Shown here: one piece after another, positions 42,226 to 51,199 of the stretch
Position numbering within the stretch: position 1 is the stretch's first letter
Layout of the letters: each line of letters begins with the position of its first letter
NCBI GenBank assembly: GCA_035944135.1
Contig: DASZBM010000008.1
Span: 1-64,000 of the forward strand
Source of the DNA: Acidobacteriaceae bacterium
Lineage (GTDB): Bacteria; Acidobacteriota; Terriglobia; Terriglobales; Acidobacteriaceae
Length of the DNA stretch: 64,000 nucleotides
Direction of reading: 5' to 3'
Made by a program: the position numbers and the translations under genes
The notes under the pieces: generated by a model
The model's input: only the letters and a program-made list of their open reading frames with translations
Told to the model about the DNA's origin: nothing
The model's database searches: none

Positions 42226-45054
42226 TTATTGGTTATGTCCGTCTGCATGATTTTGTTGCCGAGCCGCCTCCTGCATAAGAGCTTGCGCGCGGTCCATCGA
42301 ATGCAGACGGCGCTCGCGCTCTTGAGCGAGGTTTCCGGGCACCTGGTCGCTGCCGCCGAGATGGCGGCTCGTATCGTTGAGACGCCTACCAAACCCAGCA
42401 GCTGTTTCTGCTACTGAGTTCTCGGCCTGGGGCAGAGCCGCCTTGAAGTGTGCAATCTCTTCTATGGCCTGTTCGGGGTGGTAGCTCAGACGGTCGCCGG
42501 TTTGCATGACATCTATCAGAGGATCGGGTGCGGAGCTGATCGGAAAGGTCTGCTGCAGGGAATCGTAGACACCGCGCAGACGAGTCATGGCGCCAGCGAA
42601 ACCATCTAACTCAGTTCGACGAGCAACAAGACCGACAGCCCGCCGCACCTCAACTGTCACCTGCGACGCAACACTGTTGCTTCGAACAGGAATGACGGTG
42701 GTAAGGGTGTTGCCTTCGAAAGACCAGCCAGTCTTGCCGGGCGCGCTATGCTTTACTGGTATGCCGTTCACAATGACTGACGCTGGCGGCCAGTCATCAG
42801 GCAGGCATAACTCGTAGGCGCGGCTTTTCAACATGCCCGGATAACCACCTTGGATGGGTCCGATTTGGACGCGCAGCACGTCGCCGGTTTGCGTGGCCTT
42901 GATAGGAGTGCGACTAAATACACCGTACTGATAGTCGACTGACGCGCCAGAGTCTTCATAGACGGAGTAGCTGGATGATGTCCCAGGAAGCAGCGGCCAT
43001 ACGTTGACAATGAGCGGATCGACGGGCTTTTGGCCGGTGTACTGCATTGGCGGCTGCATGGGTACGATTGCACCCTGGCGGACATAAATGGGGATCTGGT
43101 CGATGGAAAACGAACGCTCGACGAATGTCGGCCCTGTGAAATGCGTTCCAGTGGGCCATTCAATCCAATTACCCTTCGGGAGCCAAACCTTCTCTGTCGC
43201 GAGACCAGATACAGGATCAGCCGGCATCGTCACTGGGGCGGCGAGCATCTGGTCGCCAAACAAGTATTCGTTCTTGGTCGTGTAAGCTGGGTCGTCCTCA
43301 GGCCAGTCGTAGTAGAGGGGATGGAAGAAGGCTACGCCTGTGTCGTAGGTGCGTCGGGCCTCGGTATACAGGTATGGTTGCAGCGCGTGACGAAGTTGGA
43401 ACGTGGAACGAAGAACCGCGGAGTAGGGCTCGGGATAGGCCCAGATGCGGCGCTCGGCATCGGGGTTCTTGGTGGTATGGGTGCGCAGGACGGGGCTGAA
43501 GGCGCCGAACTGGACCCACCGCGTGTAAAGCTCAGGATCCACAGCACCCGGCATGTGGCCGCCGATATCGTGACTCCAGTATGCGTAGCCAACGTTGCTA
43601 GCGGTTGCAGTGAACCAAGGCTGGAATGCAAGCGAATCCCACACTGAGACTGTATCGCCGGAAAAGCCGATCTGGTAACGGTGGTTGCCGAGCCCGCCCC
43701 AGCGATGAAAGAGCAGCGGACGCTTACCTTCGCGCTGCTGATCGGTAAAGTGCAGGTAATTCAACCACCAGGTGGGCATCACGCCGGGCAGCTTTGTGTA
43801 CTGTTGCTGCTGCCAGTCGAGCCACCAGAAATCCACGCCCTGTTTTTCCAGCGGATGCAGCACGAGATCGAAGTATTTCGTCGCCCACTGCTTATCTGTC
43901 GGGTCGAAGGGAACATATTTTTTCGTGGCTGAATCGATACCCATGGCTTGCGCCATTACGGGATAGGCCTGTTCCCATGGTTGAATGCCCGACGCCGGAT
44001 GTAAATTCATGGTGATCTTCAAGCCATCGTCGTGCAGGTTCTTCAAGAACGCGTCGGGATCAGGGAAGAGCAGCTTGTTCCATGTGTACCCGGTCCAGCC
44101 GAGTCTCTGACCCGATTGATCGGTTTTACCCATCTCCTGGAGCTCTTCATTGTTGATGTGCCAGTCCATGTCGATCACTAGAACGTCCAGCGGAGTATCG
44201 TTCTCACGGAATCCGTGCACCAGGTCGTTGAACTCCTGATCGCTATAAGCCCAGTAGCGTGACCACCACACGCCGAACGCAAACCGCGGAGGTAGCGGGA
44301 TCCGACCTGCTACACGGACAAAGTCGCCGAGAGCCTTACGGTAATCGTGGCCATAGCCGAAAAAGTACCAGTCCACATAGGATCCGGATCTTTCGTTCTC
44401 AGGCCGCTCCATGACCCATGGCCACGGGCTCTTCTCGCCCTTGAGGAAGCGGAAGTCGGAGGAGTCGAAGAGTGGGCGGGTCGAATCATCCACGAGCGCC
44501 CAACCCGCGCGCGAAATCAGGCCCTCCTCGATGGGTTCCTTGGTGTGGCTTCCGCGTGCACCGTCGAGCGTTCGCGTAGTGCCGAGCAGATTCTGGGGAT
44601 CGGAGAGTCCTGGATGCCAGATGACCGGCTTGCCATCGACCGTAACCGAAATGGAGAGATTGTCTGCCGTGAAGTGCCCATCGCCTGACGCCGTATAGCG
44701 GAGCGTCAGTGTGCTGGTCGTGATAATCAGTTTTGTGCGGCTGCTATCGACGCTCTCTTCGAACTTCGGCACCGGCATGCGGCGATTGATAAAAGCGAAT
44801 GACGCGTGATCTTCGAATTTGCCGTTGGCGGACCATTCCATACGAACGAGTTCCGGCGTCAGCACTGTAAAACGAGCGTTGCCCATCACAACTTCGGCTT
44901 TGGGGTCAGCCGCCGGATTGTCGGCGGCCGGGATGCTGCGCACGCCAGCCTGACTCGCGGGTTGAGCTGGCGCGAGTTGGGCGGCTAGGTCAGGGGTGGG
45001 ACCGGAAATCAGGAGAACGATAAGAGGGCCGAGACCCAAGATCGAAAGGCGCAT
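42226..45054 (-). CDS. Secreted GH31 glycosidase (alpha-xylosidase/alpha-glucosidase type)
   Basis: 942 residues from ATG 45054, which has a GAGGAAG ribosome-like site and a signal peptide (about 1-25). GH31 retaining glycosidase: the nucleophile region is GVDFWWLDWQ with Asp408 and Asp413, and the acid/base region is near GFSGDTVSVWDS. A C-terminal extension of about 95 residues beyond the usual DUF5110-type module is helical and charged. Substrates could be alpha-xylosides of xyloglucan, alpha-glucosides or similar; not decidable here. Last gene of the glycan operon, followed by a strong terminator. Confidence 0.88.
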   Translation of the reverse strand: MRLSILGLGPLIVLLISGPTPDLAAQLAPAQPASQAGVRSIPAADNPAADPKAEVVMGNARFTVLTPELVRMEWSANGKFEDHASFAFINRRMPVPKFEESVDSSRTKLIITTSTLTLRYTASGDGHFTADNLSISVTVDGKPVIWHPGLSDPQNLLGTTRTLDGARGSHTKEPIEEGLISRAGWALVDDSTRPLFDSSDFRFLKGEKSPWPWVMERPENERSGSYVDWYFFGYGHDYRKALGDFVRVAGRIPLPPRFAFGVWWSRYWAYSDQEFNDLVHGFRENDTPLDVLVIDMDWHINNEELQEMGKTDQSGQRLGWTGYTWNKLLFPDPDAFLKNLHDDGLKITMNLHPASGIQPWEQAYPVMAQAMGIDSATKKYVPFDPTDKQWATKYFDLVLHPLEKQGVDFWWLDWQQQQYTKLPGVMPTWWLNYLHFTDQQREGKRPLLFHRWGGLGNHRYQIGFSGDTVSVWDSLAFQPWFTATASNVGYAYWSHDIGGHMPGAVDPELYTRWVQFGAFSPVLRTHTTKNPDAERRIWAYPEPYSAVLRSTFQLRHALQPYLYTEARRTYDTGVAFFHPLYYDWPEDDPAYTTKNEYLFGDQMLAAPVTMPADPVSGLATEKVWLPKGNWIEWPTGTHFTGPTFVERSFSIDQIPIYVRQGAIVPMQPPMQYTGQKPVDPLIVNVWPLLPGTSSSYSVYEDSGASVDYQYGVFSRTPIKATQTGDVLRVQIGPIQGGYPGMLKSRAYELCLPDDWPPASVIVNGIPVKHSAPGKTGWSFEGNTLTTVIPVRSNSVASQVTVEVRRAVGLVARRTELDGFAGAMTRLRGVYDSLQQTFPISSAPDPLIDVMQTGDRLSYHPEQAIEEIAHFKAALPQAENSVAETAAGFGRRLNDTSRHLGGSDQVPGNLAQERERRLHSMDRAQALMQEAARQQNHADGHNQ

Positions 45055-45139
45055 AGGCTTCCTCTTCTTGCCTCCGGAGGATCGTAGGTAAACAGTGCTT
45101 TCCAAAATCACTGGCATTCAACCATGGCTCCGATTAGGG

Positions 45140-47701
45140 TTACTGAAACCGAATGCGCAACCGCGCGGGGACGTACTGGTCCGTTCCGCTCGGAGCCGTT
45201 GCCGGCGTAAAGTGAATCTCCGTGCGGGTGGTGGAGAGCGCGTTCGCTGAACCGCCCTCCACATCGACGATGCGCCAAGGCGTTTCTAGGTTCAACGACG
45301 ATTCGGTTCCTACTCGAATGTCTGCCTCGATTACGAGCTCCATCCCGTGCAATGCAACCTGGCGGATGCGAAGCTGGCGGCTGACGTCTCCGGGCAGCGG
45401 TTCGGCACGTGGAACCTCAATCCACGCGCCGCCAGAGTATTGAAACCGGCATCGTGTGACGCCATGCGGCAGCACGAATTCTATTCGGGCCTCCTGCTCC
45501 TCATCCCATGATTTGATCGCGGTGGCTGCTCGCTTCCCGTTTACATCCACGACTAAGTGGGAGGCGCCCAGCGGAATTTCTGGCGCGAATTCAAGGTGAA
45601 CCGGATTTCCGTCATTGGTGAGGGTCGCCTCAATGCTCTGGCTCTGCCATTGAATCGTCGCGGAGACCGACGCACCAGCTGCACGCAGGTGCGCAATGCT
45701 TACCGCGCCTCCCCCCGGAAACCGATGCGGTGCCAGAGTGAGCCGGTTTGCAGGGGCGTCGATGACAACGCCCAGCAATCCGGAAATCGCTGAATCCAGC
45801 AACCCCGCTGACGACCACGTCTGCTGGGGGACAGACTCAACCTGCGGCTGAAAAACGTCACCGGCCAGTACTTCCTCCATGTAGCCCGGAGAATCCATCG
45901 ACGACCAAGGGACGAGTCCGCTCCAAATCTGCCAAGCGGCCAGCGGACGATGTGCATCCCAGAACGCGACCGCGGTCTGTGCCGTGTGCAGGGCGGAGAC
46001 GCTTCCCTTCGAGTAGGAATTCGGGTCGTAGTTAGGCGAACCCGCAGCCAGGCTGCGCGTGCCCCAGTCGCTTTGAAAAGCAGGTCCCGCCAACCTATCG
46101 AGCATCGCGCTCTCCTGTTCTGGAGAAAAAAGATGCTCCTTCAAGGCTGCGGAAGGCCCGCTGCGCTTTACCGTCATTGCGCGGCCGGAGACGTCGTAGC
46201 CGCTGATCCAGAAATGCTGCGTAGCATCCCAGTATCGCGAGGGAAAGGAAGCGCGTGCGCGCTGGCTCAGCCGAGCGGCCAGATCCGCCTCGTCCGTGTG
46301 CCCGGTCGCGTGGGCCAGTTGAGCGTAGCTCTCCGCCGCAGCCACCCAGCTGGCCGACATTCCCTGATCGTCCAGCATTCGGTCCTGCTCATTGGGCCCC
46401 GTCTTCCCTGCGGGAATAAGGGGCAGTCCCGTTTGAGGAGACAGCAGGGATTTGCAGTATTGGAACGCATTGTGAATGGCGGACCAGTGACTGTTCAGGA
46501 ATTCGACATCGCCAGTTGCCGCGTAGTAACGAGCCAATGTAGAGAGAAACTGGAGTGACACGTCGGGGTGGATGTAGAGATAGGGGTTGTTTGCCCAGTC
46601 CAGAAATCCGGCACTCTGCGGAATCTCATGCCAGATCATTCCGTTCGCGGCGCTTTGGTAACGAAGAATAAATTCCAGCTCCTCCTTCGCTCTGCTGTTG
46701 TGACCCGCGGCCAGCATCGCATCCGCAGCGATCATTCCGTCTCCGGCAAAAAACCAGTCATATTGCGGTCTTCTTATCGGACGCGACGGCCCAAATCCGG
46801 CCACTGCGCCACAGCCGATCTTCGGATCACACGCCCAGGCCTGGTCGAGATCTGTATCTGCCCAGGCGAGAGCGCGATTGATGTCCTTGTCCGGCGTGGT
46901 GATCGAAACCGAATCCGATTTCCACTTCTGGAGATCCTCCTCCGCGTCCTGAGCGAACTTTGCCGCGTGTTCCTCAAGTTGGTGGACAGCCACCTGCGGA
47001 TCATTCTCCGGCGATACAAGCGCCACATAAACTGTGGCACTGGATTTACCGTCGGAGTGCGGTTTGGGGCGAAGAGTGAAGGTCTGGGTCAGGGTTTCGC
47101 GCCGCACGTTGTTGACGATCGGCTGGTGCTCCTCGATCTCCGCCGAGGCAAGCACAGCTTTGTACCCGTAGGTAGATTCGGAAATCAGGTAGCCCTTGAG
47201 CGCATCGCTCCATTGCACACCCTGCCCACCCGCCGATGCGGGCCACATCAGATCTAGCTCCGGCCGCCATCGGACGACGATGTTCACTGGTCTAACGCCG
47301 GTAACTTCGTAACGCACAATCGCATCCGGCTCATCGAGCGGCACAAAATCGGTCTCGCTCACTTTGAACCCTGGTCCCGTCCAGAGACGAACGACCTTGT
47401 CTGGGCCAACCTCGATGCTGGTGAGCAGATTTGAGCCCTTCAGGATGGTTGGGCTTCCAATCTGCTGAAAATCGACAGTGTAACGATCGAGAATCTGAAA
47501 CGGATAGCCCCAGAATTCAAGGCTTCTCCCGGCGTATCCAAAGATCGCTGCTCGACGACCGTGTGCCGCGATAAAACGGTACGGCTCCGTTGCTGCGGCG
47601 TAGAGCGGCGCCTGCGCCCGGCCCAGAACCGTAGCGCACAAGAGAGCGGGTAACAGAAGCCAGCCGCCACCCAGCCGAGCGTATTGCCGCTCGATCTTCA
47701 T
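45140..47701 (-). CDS. Secreted (alpha/alpha)6-barrel glycosidase, debranching-enzyme-like
   Basis: 853 residues, signal peptide at 1-30. A beta-sandwich N-terminal domain (about 40-260) precedes an (alpha/alpha)6 toroid (about 280-640) with QYDWFFAGDGM, GMIWHEIPQSAGF, PNEQDRMLDDQGM and QTGLPLIPAG, the kind of core found in amylo-1,6-glucosidase and GH63-like enzymes. The last 200 residues are beta-rich, possibly a carbohydrate-binding module. The catalytic acid residues and substrate cannot be fixed without a search. It sits between a TIM-barrel gene (61 bases) and GH31 (85 bases) in the same operon. Confidence 0.75.
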   Translation of the reverse strand: MKIERQYARLGGGWLLLPALLCATVLGRAQAPLYAAATEPYRFIAAHGRRAAIFGYAGRSLEFWGYPFQILDRYTVDFQQIGSPTILKGSNLLTSIEVGPDKVVRLWTGPGFKVSETDFVPLDEPDAIVRYEVTGVRPVNIVVRWRPELDLMWPASAGGQGVQWSDALKGYLISESTYGYKAVLASAEIEEHQPIVNNVRRETLTQTFTLRPKPHSDGKSSATVYVALVSPENDPQVAVHQLEEHAAKFAQDAEEDLQKWKSDSVSITTPDKDINRALAWADTDLDQAWACDPKIGCGAVAGFGPSRPIRRPQYDWFFAGDGMIAADAMLAAGHNSRAKEELEFILRYQSAANGMIWHEIPQSAGFLDWANNPYLYIHPDVSLQFLSTLARYYAATGDVEFLNSHWSAIHNAFQYCKSLLSPQTGLPLIPAGKTGPNEQDRMLDDQGMSASWVAAAESYAQLAHATGHTDEADLAARLSQRARASFPSRYWDATQHFWISGYDVSGRAMTVKRSGPSAALKEHLFSPEQESAMLDRLAGPAFQSDWGTRSLAAGSPNYDPNSYSKGSVSALHTAQTAVAFWDAHRPLAAWQIWSGLVPWSSMDSPGYMEEVLAGDVFQPQVESVPQQTWSSAGLLDSAISGLLGVVIDAPANRLTLAPHRFPGGGAVSIAHLRAAGASVSATIQWQSQSIEATLTNDGNPVHLEFAPEIPLGASHLVVDVNGKRAATAIKSWDEEQEARIEFVLPHGVTRCRFQYSGGAWIEVPRAEPLPGDVSRQLRIRQVALHGMELVIEADIRVGTESSLNLETPWRIVDVEGGSANALSTTRTEIHFTPATAPSGTDQYVPARLRIRFQ

Positions 47702-47762
47702 TTCAGAAAGACTCCTTCTTGTGCGTAGAGGGAACTGTCGCCTGGGAACTTTCCGAAAAGAG

Positions 47763-48719
47763 CTAAATGGCTCCGGCGGTCTGCAGTTCTTTTTTCATTC
47801 CGGCCCAACTGATCCGAGATGATTGCTCCGCGGTGCCGGCGCCACGCCAATGTGTCTCCAGGCTCACAGCGTCGCGGTAGCCGATGCTCTTAAGAGCACG
47901 GAACTGCGCAGCCCAGTCGATGTATCCCACATCCACCGGCGCCCATACAATTTTCCCGTCGGCATTCTTCTGCGCGTTCTTGCAATGACAGTGGTGAATG
48001 CGGTCTTTCGGCAGCAGATTCCAGCCGCCTGGAAATGCGTCCAGCTCCCCGCGCATGACCGCATTCGCGGGATCCCAGTTAAGTGCAAGGTGCGGCGTCT
48101 TTACGGAGTTCAGCAACCTTGCGGCCTCGCGGCCGGTTGCGGTGTTGCACTCAAATTCGTTTTCCAGTACCAGCAAGACACCCTGTTTGCCGCACGCCTC
48201 TGCAGCTTCACGCAGCTTGGCGTCAATTGCCGCGCGATATGGAGTCACGTCGTCGATTCGCCAGAAGTCGAAGCAGCGCACTTTATTGGTCCCGAACTGT
48301 TTTGCCAGCGCGATGCACCGCTCAAGAAGTTCTTCCTGCTGCTTGAACGTGGTGTCGGCTGCTCGAAATGTATCGCCCTTGGCGCCGTACTTGGATTTCG
48401 GTGCGTCCGGCCAGTCGGTCTTGAACAGCGGGCTCGCTATATCGGTCACCTGCAGGTTGTACTTCGCTAAGATCTTCTTCGCATCCGCTACTTGGTCGTC
48501 GCTGAGCTCGCATACGTTCTTACCCCACATCGAGCGCAGCTCAATCCAGTTCATGCCGAAATCGTTGGCTGCTACCGAACACGCATGATCGAAATCCTGC
48601 GAAATCTCGTCGTTGATCACGGAAATCCTGAACGGCGATTGGAGACGAGTTGCCCAGCTGCGGAGCGGATAGAGCGCGCTCGCGACGGACGCGCTGATAA
48701 GAAAGTGGCGGCGATTCAT
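47763..48719 (-). CDS. Exported sugar isomerase/epimerase-like TIM-barrel protein
   Basis: 318 residues. A Tat-like leader (MNRRHFLISASVASALY) suggests export. The rest is a xylose-isomerase-like barrel with ENEFECNTATGRE, NWDPANAV, HCHCKNA and SLETHWRG supplying the metal-binding His/Glu/Asp set. Members of this group isomerise or epimerise sugars or sugar derivatives; the substrate is unknown. It sits in the glycan operon between GH115 and the (alpha/alpha)6 glycosidase, so a role on released sugars is likely (inference). Confidence 0.82.
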   Translation of the reverse strand: MNRRHFLISASVASALYPLRSWATRLQSPFRISVINDEISQDFDHACSVAANDFGMNWIELRSMWGKNVCELSDDQVADAKKILAKYNLQVTDIASPLFKTDWPDAPKSKYGAKGDTFRAADTTFKQQEELLERCIALAKQFGTNKVRCFDFWRIDDVTPYRAAIDAKLREAAEACGKQGVLLVLENEFECNTATGREAARLLNSVKTPHLALNWDPANAVMRGELDAFPGGWNLLPKDRIHHCHCKNAQKNADGKIVWAPVDVGYIDWAAQFRALKSIGYRDAVSLETHWRGAGTAEQSSRISWAGMKKELQTAGAI

Positions 48720-48869
48720 TGAATATCTTCCTTTGTGTCGTTCCTGCCCGTGTCTAAGTTGCTGTTGTGAAGGAAAGTAGATTGGAAATGTGAGGGTCTT
48801 GTTAATTTATCGAGGGAAACACTGTTCATAGCCAGCACTGGTTTTTCCATCGCCCCCTCTTTGTTCTGC

Positions 48870-51053
48870 TTAGTGCACATCGACCGACCGATCATCCTCA
48901 TATCCCATGATGTGGAAGTATGCTTCCCAGCTATTCCAAACCAACGGAGGAGGCAATGGCGCCAGGGGATTGTTGAGGTGATCTGCATAGGCCTCCACAA
49001 GTGTCCGAGTACGGTATACGTTGGTCAACCAGTCTCCTCGATACCAATTTTTCCATTTGCCGTATTCAGCGGCGGACATGGATTGCTGGATCGAATCGAG
49101 AGAAATAAGCGCGTTAGCGACTTCGCTGCGTGCCTTCTCGGGGTGGTCGCCGGCATCTTGGACGGCGCGCGCCACGTCCAGAAGCATGCGGTTACTCTGG
49201 CGATTGATTGCAATCATAGTGAGCACCTGGGCCTGGTAGTAATTTCGCCGGTCGAGGTCGACGAGCTTCTCCGCCGCGACAGCCTCATTCCAGACAGCGT
49301 CCCAGCGCGGCTGCGCTGCAAGACAATCTTCAATATCTGCGTCGAGCATTGCCCGGAACGCCTGATCGCCGTGGAAGTTGACCAATCCCGGCCTGGACCA
49401 TCGGGGCGACTGCCCACCCAGGGACGCCACCTGATGACCACTGAGCGATTCAAGAATCAAATAGCGGGCATCGGTATGGTAATGCTGGTCGCCCAAGAAC
49501 CTTGGGGCAGTACTCTCTGCTCCGACCGATATGGGCCTACGCAGCGCTGGCGCCGCAAAGTAGTCCTTGTATAGGTGCTCCAAGGCGGCGACTGACTTGG
49601 AGCCAAACTCCTCTTGAGCCCAGCTGCGGTAATAGGCCCCATCGCCGTCGGTCGTTTCTTTAGACACTCCGCCCCAGCCAATGTCCATCGCTGCACGGGC
49701 TGTCATGGCCACAGGCCGAATGTCGCTGGTGTTCACGAGAAGGAATGCAGTCGCGCCCTTCTGAATGTATCGCCCAAGTTCCGACTGAAGCGTCTTTACT
49801 GACACCAATTCGGAAAGCTGGTTGGCGTGGGAGTTCATCATGGCTACGTGAATATAGGCTCCCTGACCAGAAGCCACCCTGCCCCCGTCCTGCATATCGC
49901 CGTAGCCAGTGTCGGCCCATACCAAGGTGACCTCTGGCGGAATATGCAGATAACCCTCCCGCATCAGACGATCGCCTTCCTGCCACAGATTAGTAATGAA
50001 GTGCGCATCGGGAAACCGAGCGCGCACGATCCTGATCTGCTCAACCATAGCCTGGCTGATCCTCTGCCCGAGCAGAGGATCGTTGTCGCGGACACTTGGA
50101 TCGAGCTCGGCATAGCTTTGGTCCGAAAGTCCACGCAGGCCCACGGTCCACAATATCTCGTCATCAGGCTGGTAGGACGCTACAGCATTCTTCCAGGCGC
50201 GCTCCAATATTTCAGGATGGGTCGAGAAATTGTAGGGAATATTGTCAGGCCAGCGGGCAGAATTTACTCCGAGCGGCGTAGCGTGGTGCTGGTTGACGAT
50301 GAGTCCGCGCTCGGTGGCTGCATGGACCTGCGCGTCGTCCGGAAAAATCCACGAGCCGGGCACCACCATGTTTCCTTTTAGCCGCAGAATAGTCTCGAAA
50401 ACCTGATCCCACGCCTTCAAGGAAATTCCCGTCTGTTCGCCCTTTGCTGATGGTGCCCATCCGGTCAGTAGATCTTCGTCGTTGATGAAGAATCCGCGAT
50501 AGCGGAAAACCGGGCTGGGATAGGCATGCGTGAAGTCTACTGGCAGCTTTATGGAGGTATGTTTCTGGGGCTCTTTGTCCGTCCATAAATACATGGGATC
50601 GACGCCGAGATATTTTTGCGAGAACTCGTAGATTGCGTAAATCGTTCCACGCACATCTGCGCCAGTGAGACAAACCACGCGTATTGATTGTCCGTTCAAC
50701 TGCACGTTAACGATAGAGAATGCGAAGGCTTCCGTTTCGCTGCTTGCAACGCAGTTGATTCCTGCAGGAAGACTTGAACGCTCTGCAATCAACAGGACGG
50801 TCGGGCCTGCGGCCTCTAGGCGATCTGTCAGCCGGGGCGCGCGGCCAAAAACTTTGGCGAAGTCGGTGCGCAAATCTTCTGTCGCGTGACGCACTGAGGC
50901 TGCCTCATGAGCACTTTCTAGAATAGCGATCGAACCGTCGAGGGTCACCGGTGTGGACTGACCACTGGCAGCAGCAGCGGCCACTAGGGGCAAGCATGTC
51001 ATGACGATGATGATCGATTTTCTGAAGCTATGCATAAGGAGGGACTTTGACAT
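48870..51053 (-). CDS. Secreted GH115 alpha-glucuronidase
   Basis: 727 residues, signal peptide at about 10-32. The GH115 core is clear: the N-terminal domain with ATEDLRTDFAKVFGR, and in the catalytic domain YRGFFINDEDLLTGWAP, LKGNMVVPGSW, HHATPLGVN and TLVWADTGYGD. GH115 removes (4-O-methyl-)glucuronic acid from xylan and related glycans. The C-terminal helical domain is also present. A start at 51035 is possible but lacks a ribosome-like site. It follows the TonB receptor by 146 bases, with a hairpin in the gap. Confidence 0.88.
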   Translation of the reverse strand: MSKSLLMHSFRKSIIIVMTCLPLVAAAAASGQSTPVTLDGSIAILESAHEAASVRHATEDLRTDFAKVFGRAPRLTDRLEAAGPTVLLIAERSSLPAGINCVASSETEAFAFSIVNVQLNGQSIRVVCLTGADVRGTIYAIYEFSQKYLGVDPMYLWTDKEPQKHTSIKLPVDFTHAYPSPVFRYRGFFINDEDLLTGWAPSAKGEQTGISLKAWDQVFETILRLKGNMVVPGSWIFPDDAQVHAATERGLIVNQHHATPLGVNSARWPDNIPYNFSTHPEILERAWKNAVASYQPDDEILWTVGLRGLSDQSYAELDPSVRDNDPLLGQRISQAMVEQIRIVRARFPDAHFITNLWQEGDRLMREGYLHIPPEVTLVWADTGYGDMQDGGRVASGQGAYIHVAMMNSHANQLSELVSVKTLQSELGRYIQKGATAFLLVNTSDIRPVAMTARAAMDIGWGGVSKETTDGDGAYYRSWAQEEFGSKSVAALEHLYKDYFAAPALRRPISVGAESTAPRFLGDQHYHTDARYLILESLSGHQVASLGGQSPRWSRPGLVNFHGDQAFRAMLDADIEDCLAAQPRWDAVWNEAVAAEKLVDLDRRNYYQAQVLTMIAINRQSNRMLLDVARAVQDAGDHPEKARSEVANALISLDSIQQSMSAAEYGKWKNWYRGDWLTNVYRTRTLVEAYADHLNNPLAPLPPPLVWNSWEAYFHIMGYEDDRSVDVH

Positions 51054-51150
51054 CGCTGCTCTCTGTACAGGGCGAAGCTCACTCTGTTTGCACGTTTGTG
51101 CTCACGCCTTGAGTATCGAGAACGTTTCGAGCGTGTGCGAAGAGATAGGG

Positions 51151-51180
51151 ACGGGGCGCCGAACCTGCAAGGCGCCCCGT
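51151..51180. promoter_or_regulatory. Hairpin between the TonB receptor and GH115 genes
   Basis: ACGGGGCGCC (51151-51160) and GGCGCCCCGT (51171-51180) form a perfect 10-bp stem with a 10-base loop, 20 bases after the receptor stop on the minus strand. No T-run follows on that strand, so it is more likely an mRNA-stabilising or attenuating structure than an intrinsic terminator. It could keep the receptor more abundant than the enzymes downstream (inference). Confidence 0.6.
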
Positions 51181-51199
51181 TTGGTTTATGTTCCGGAGC

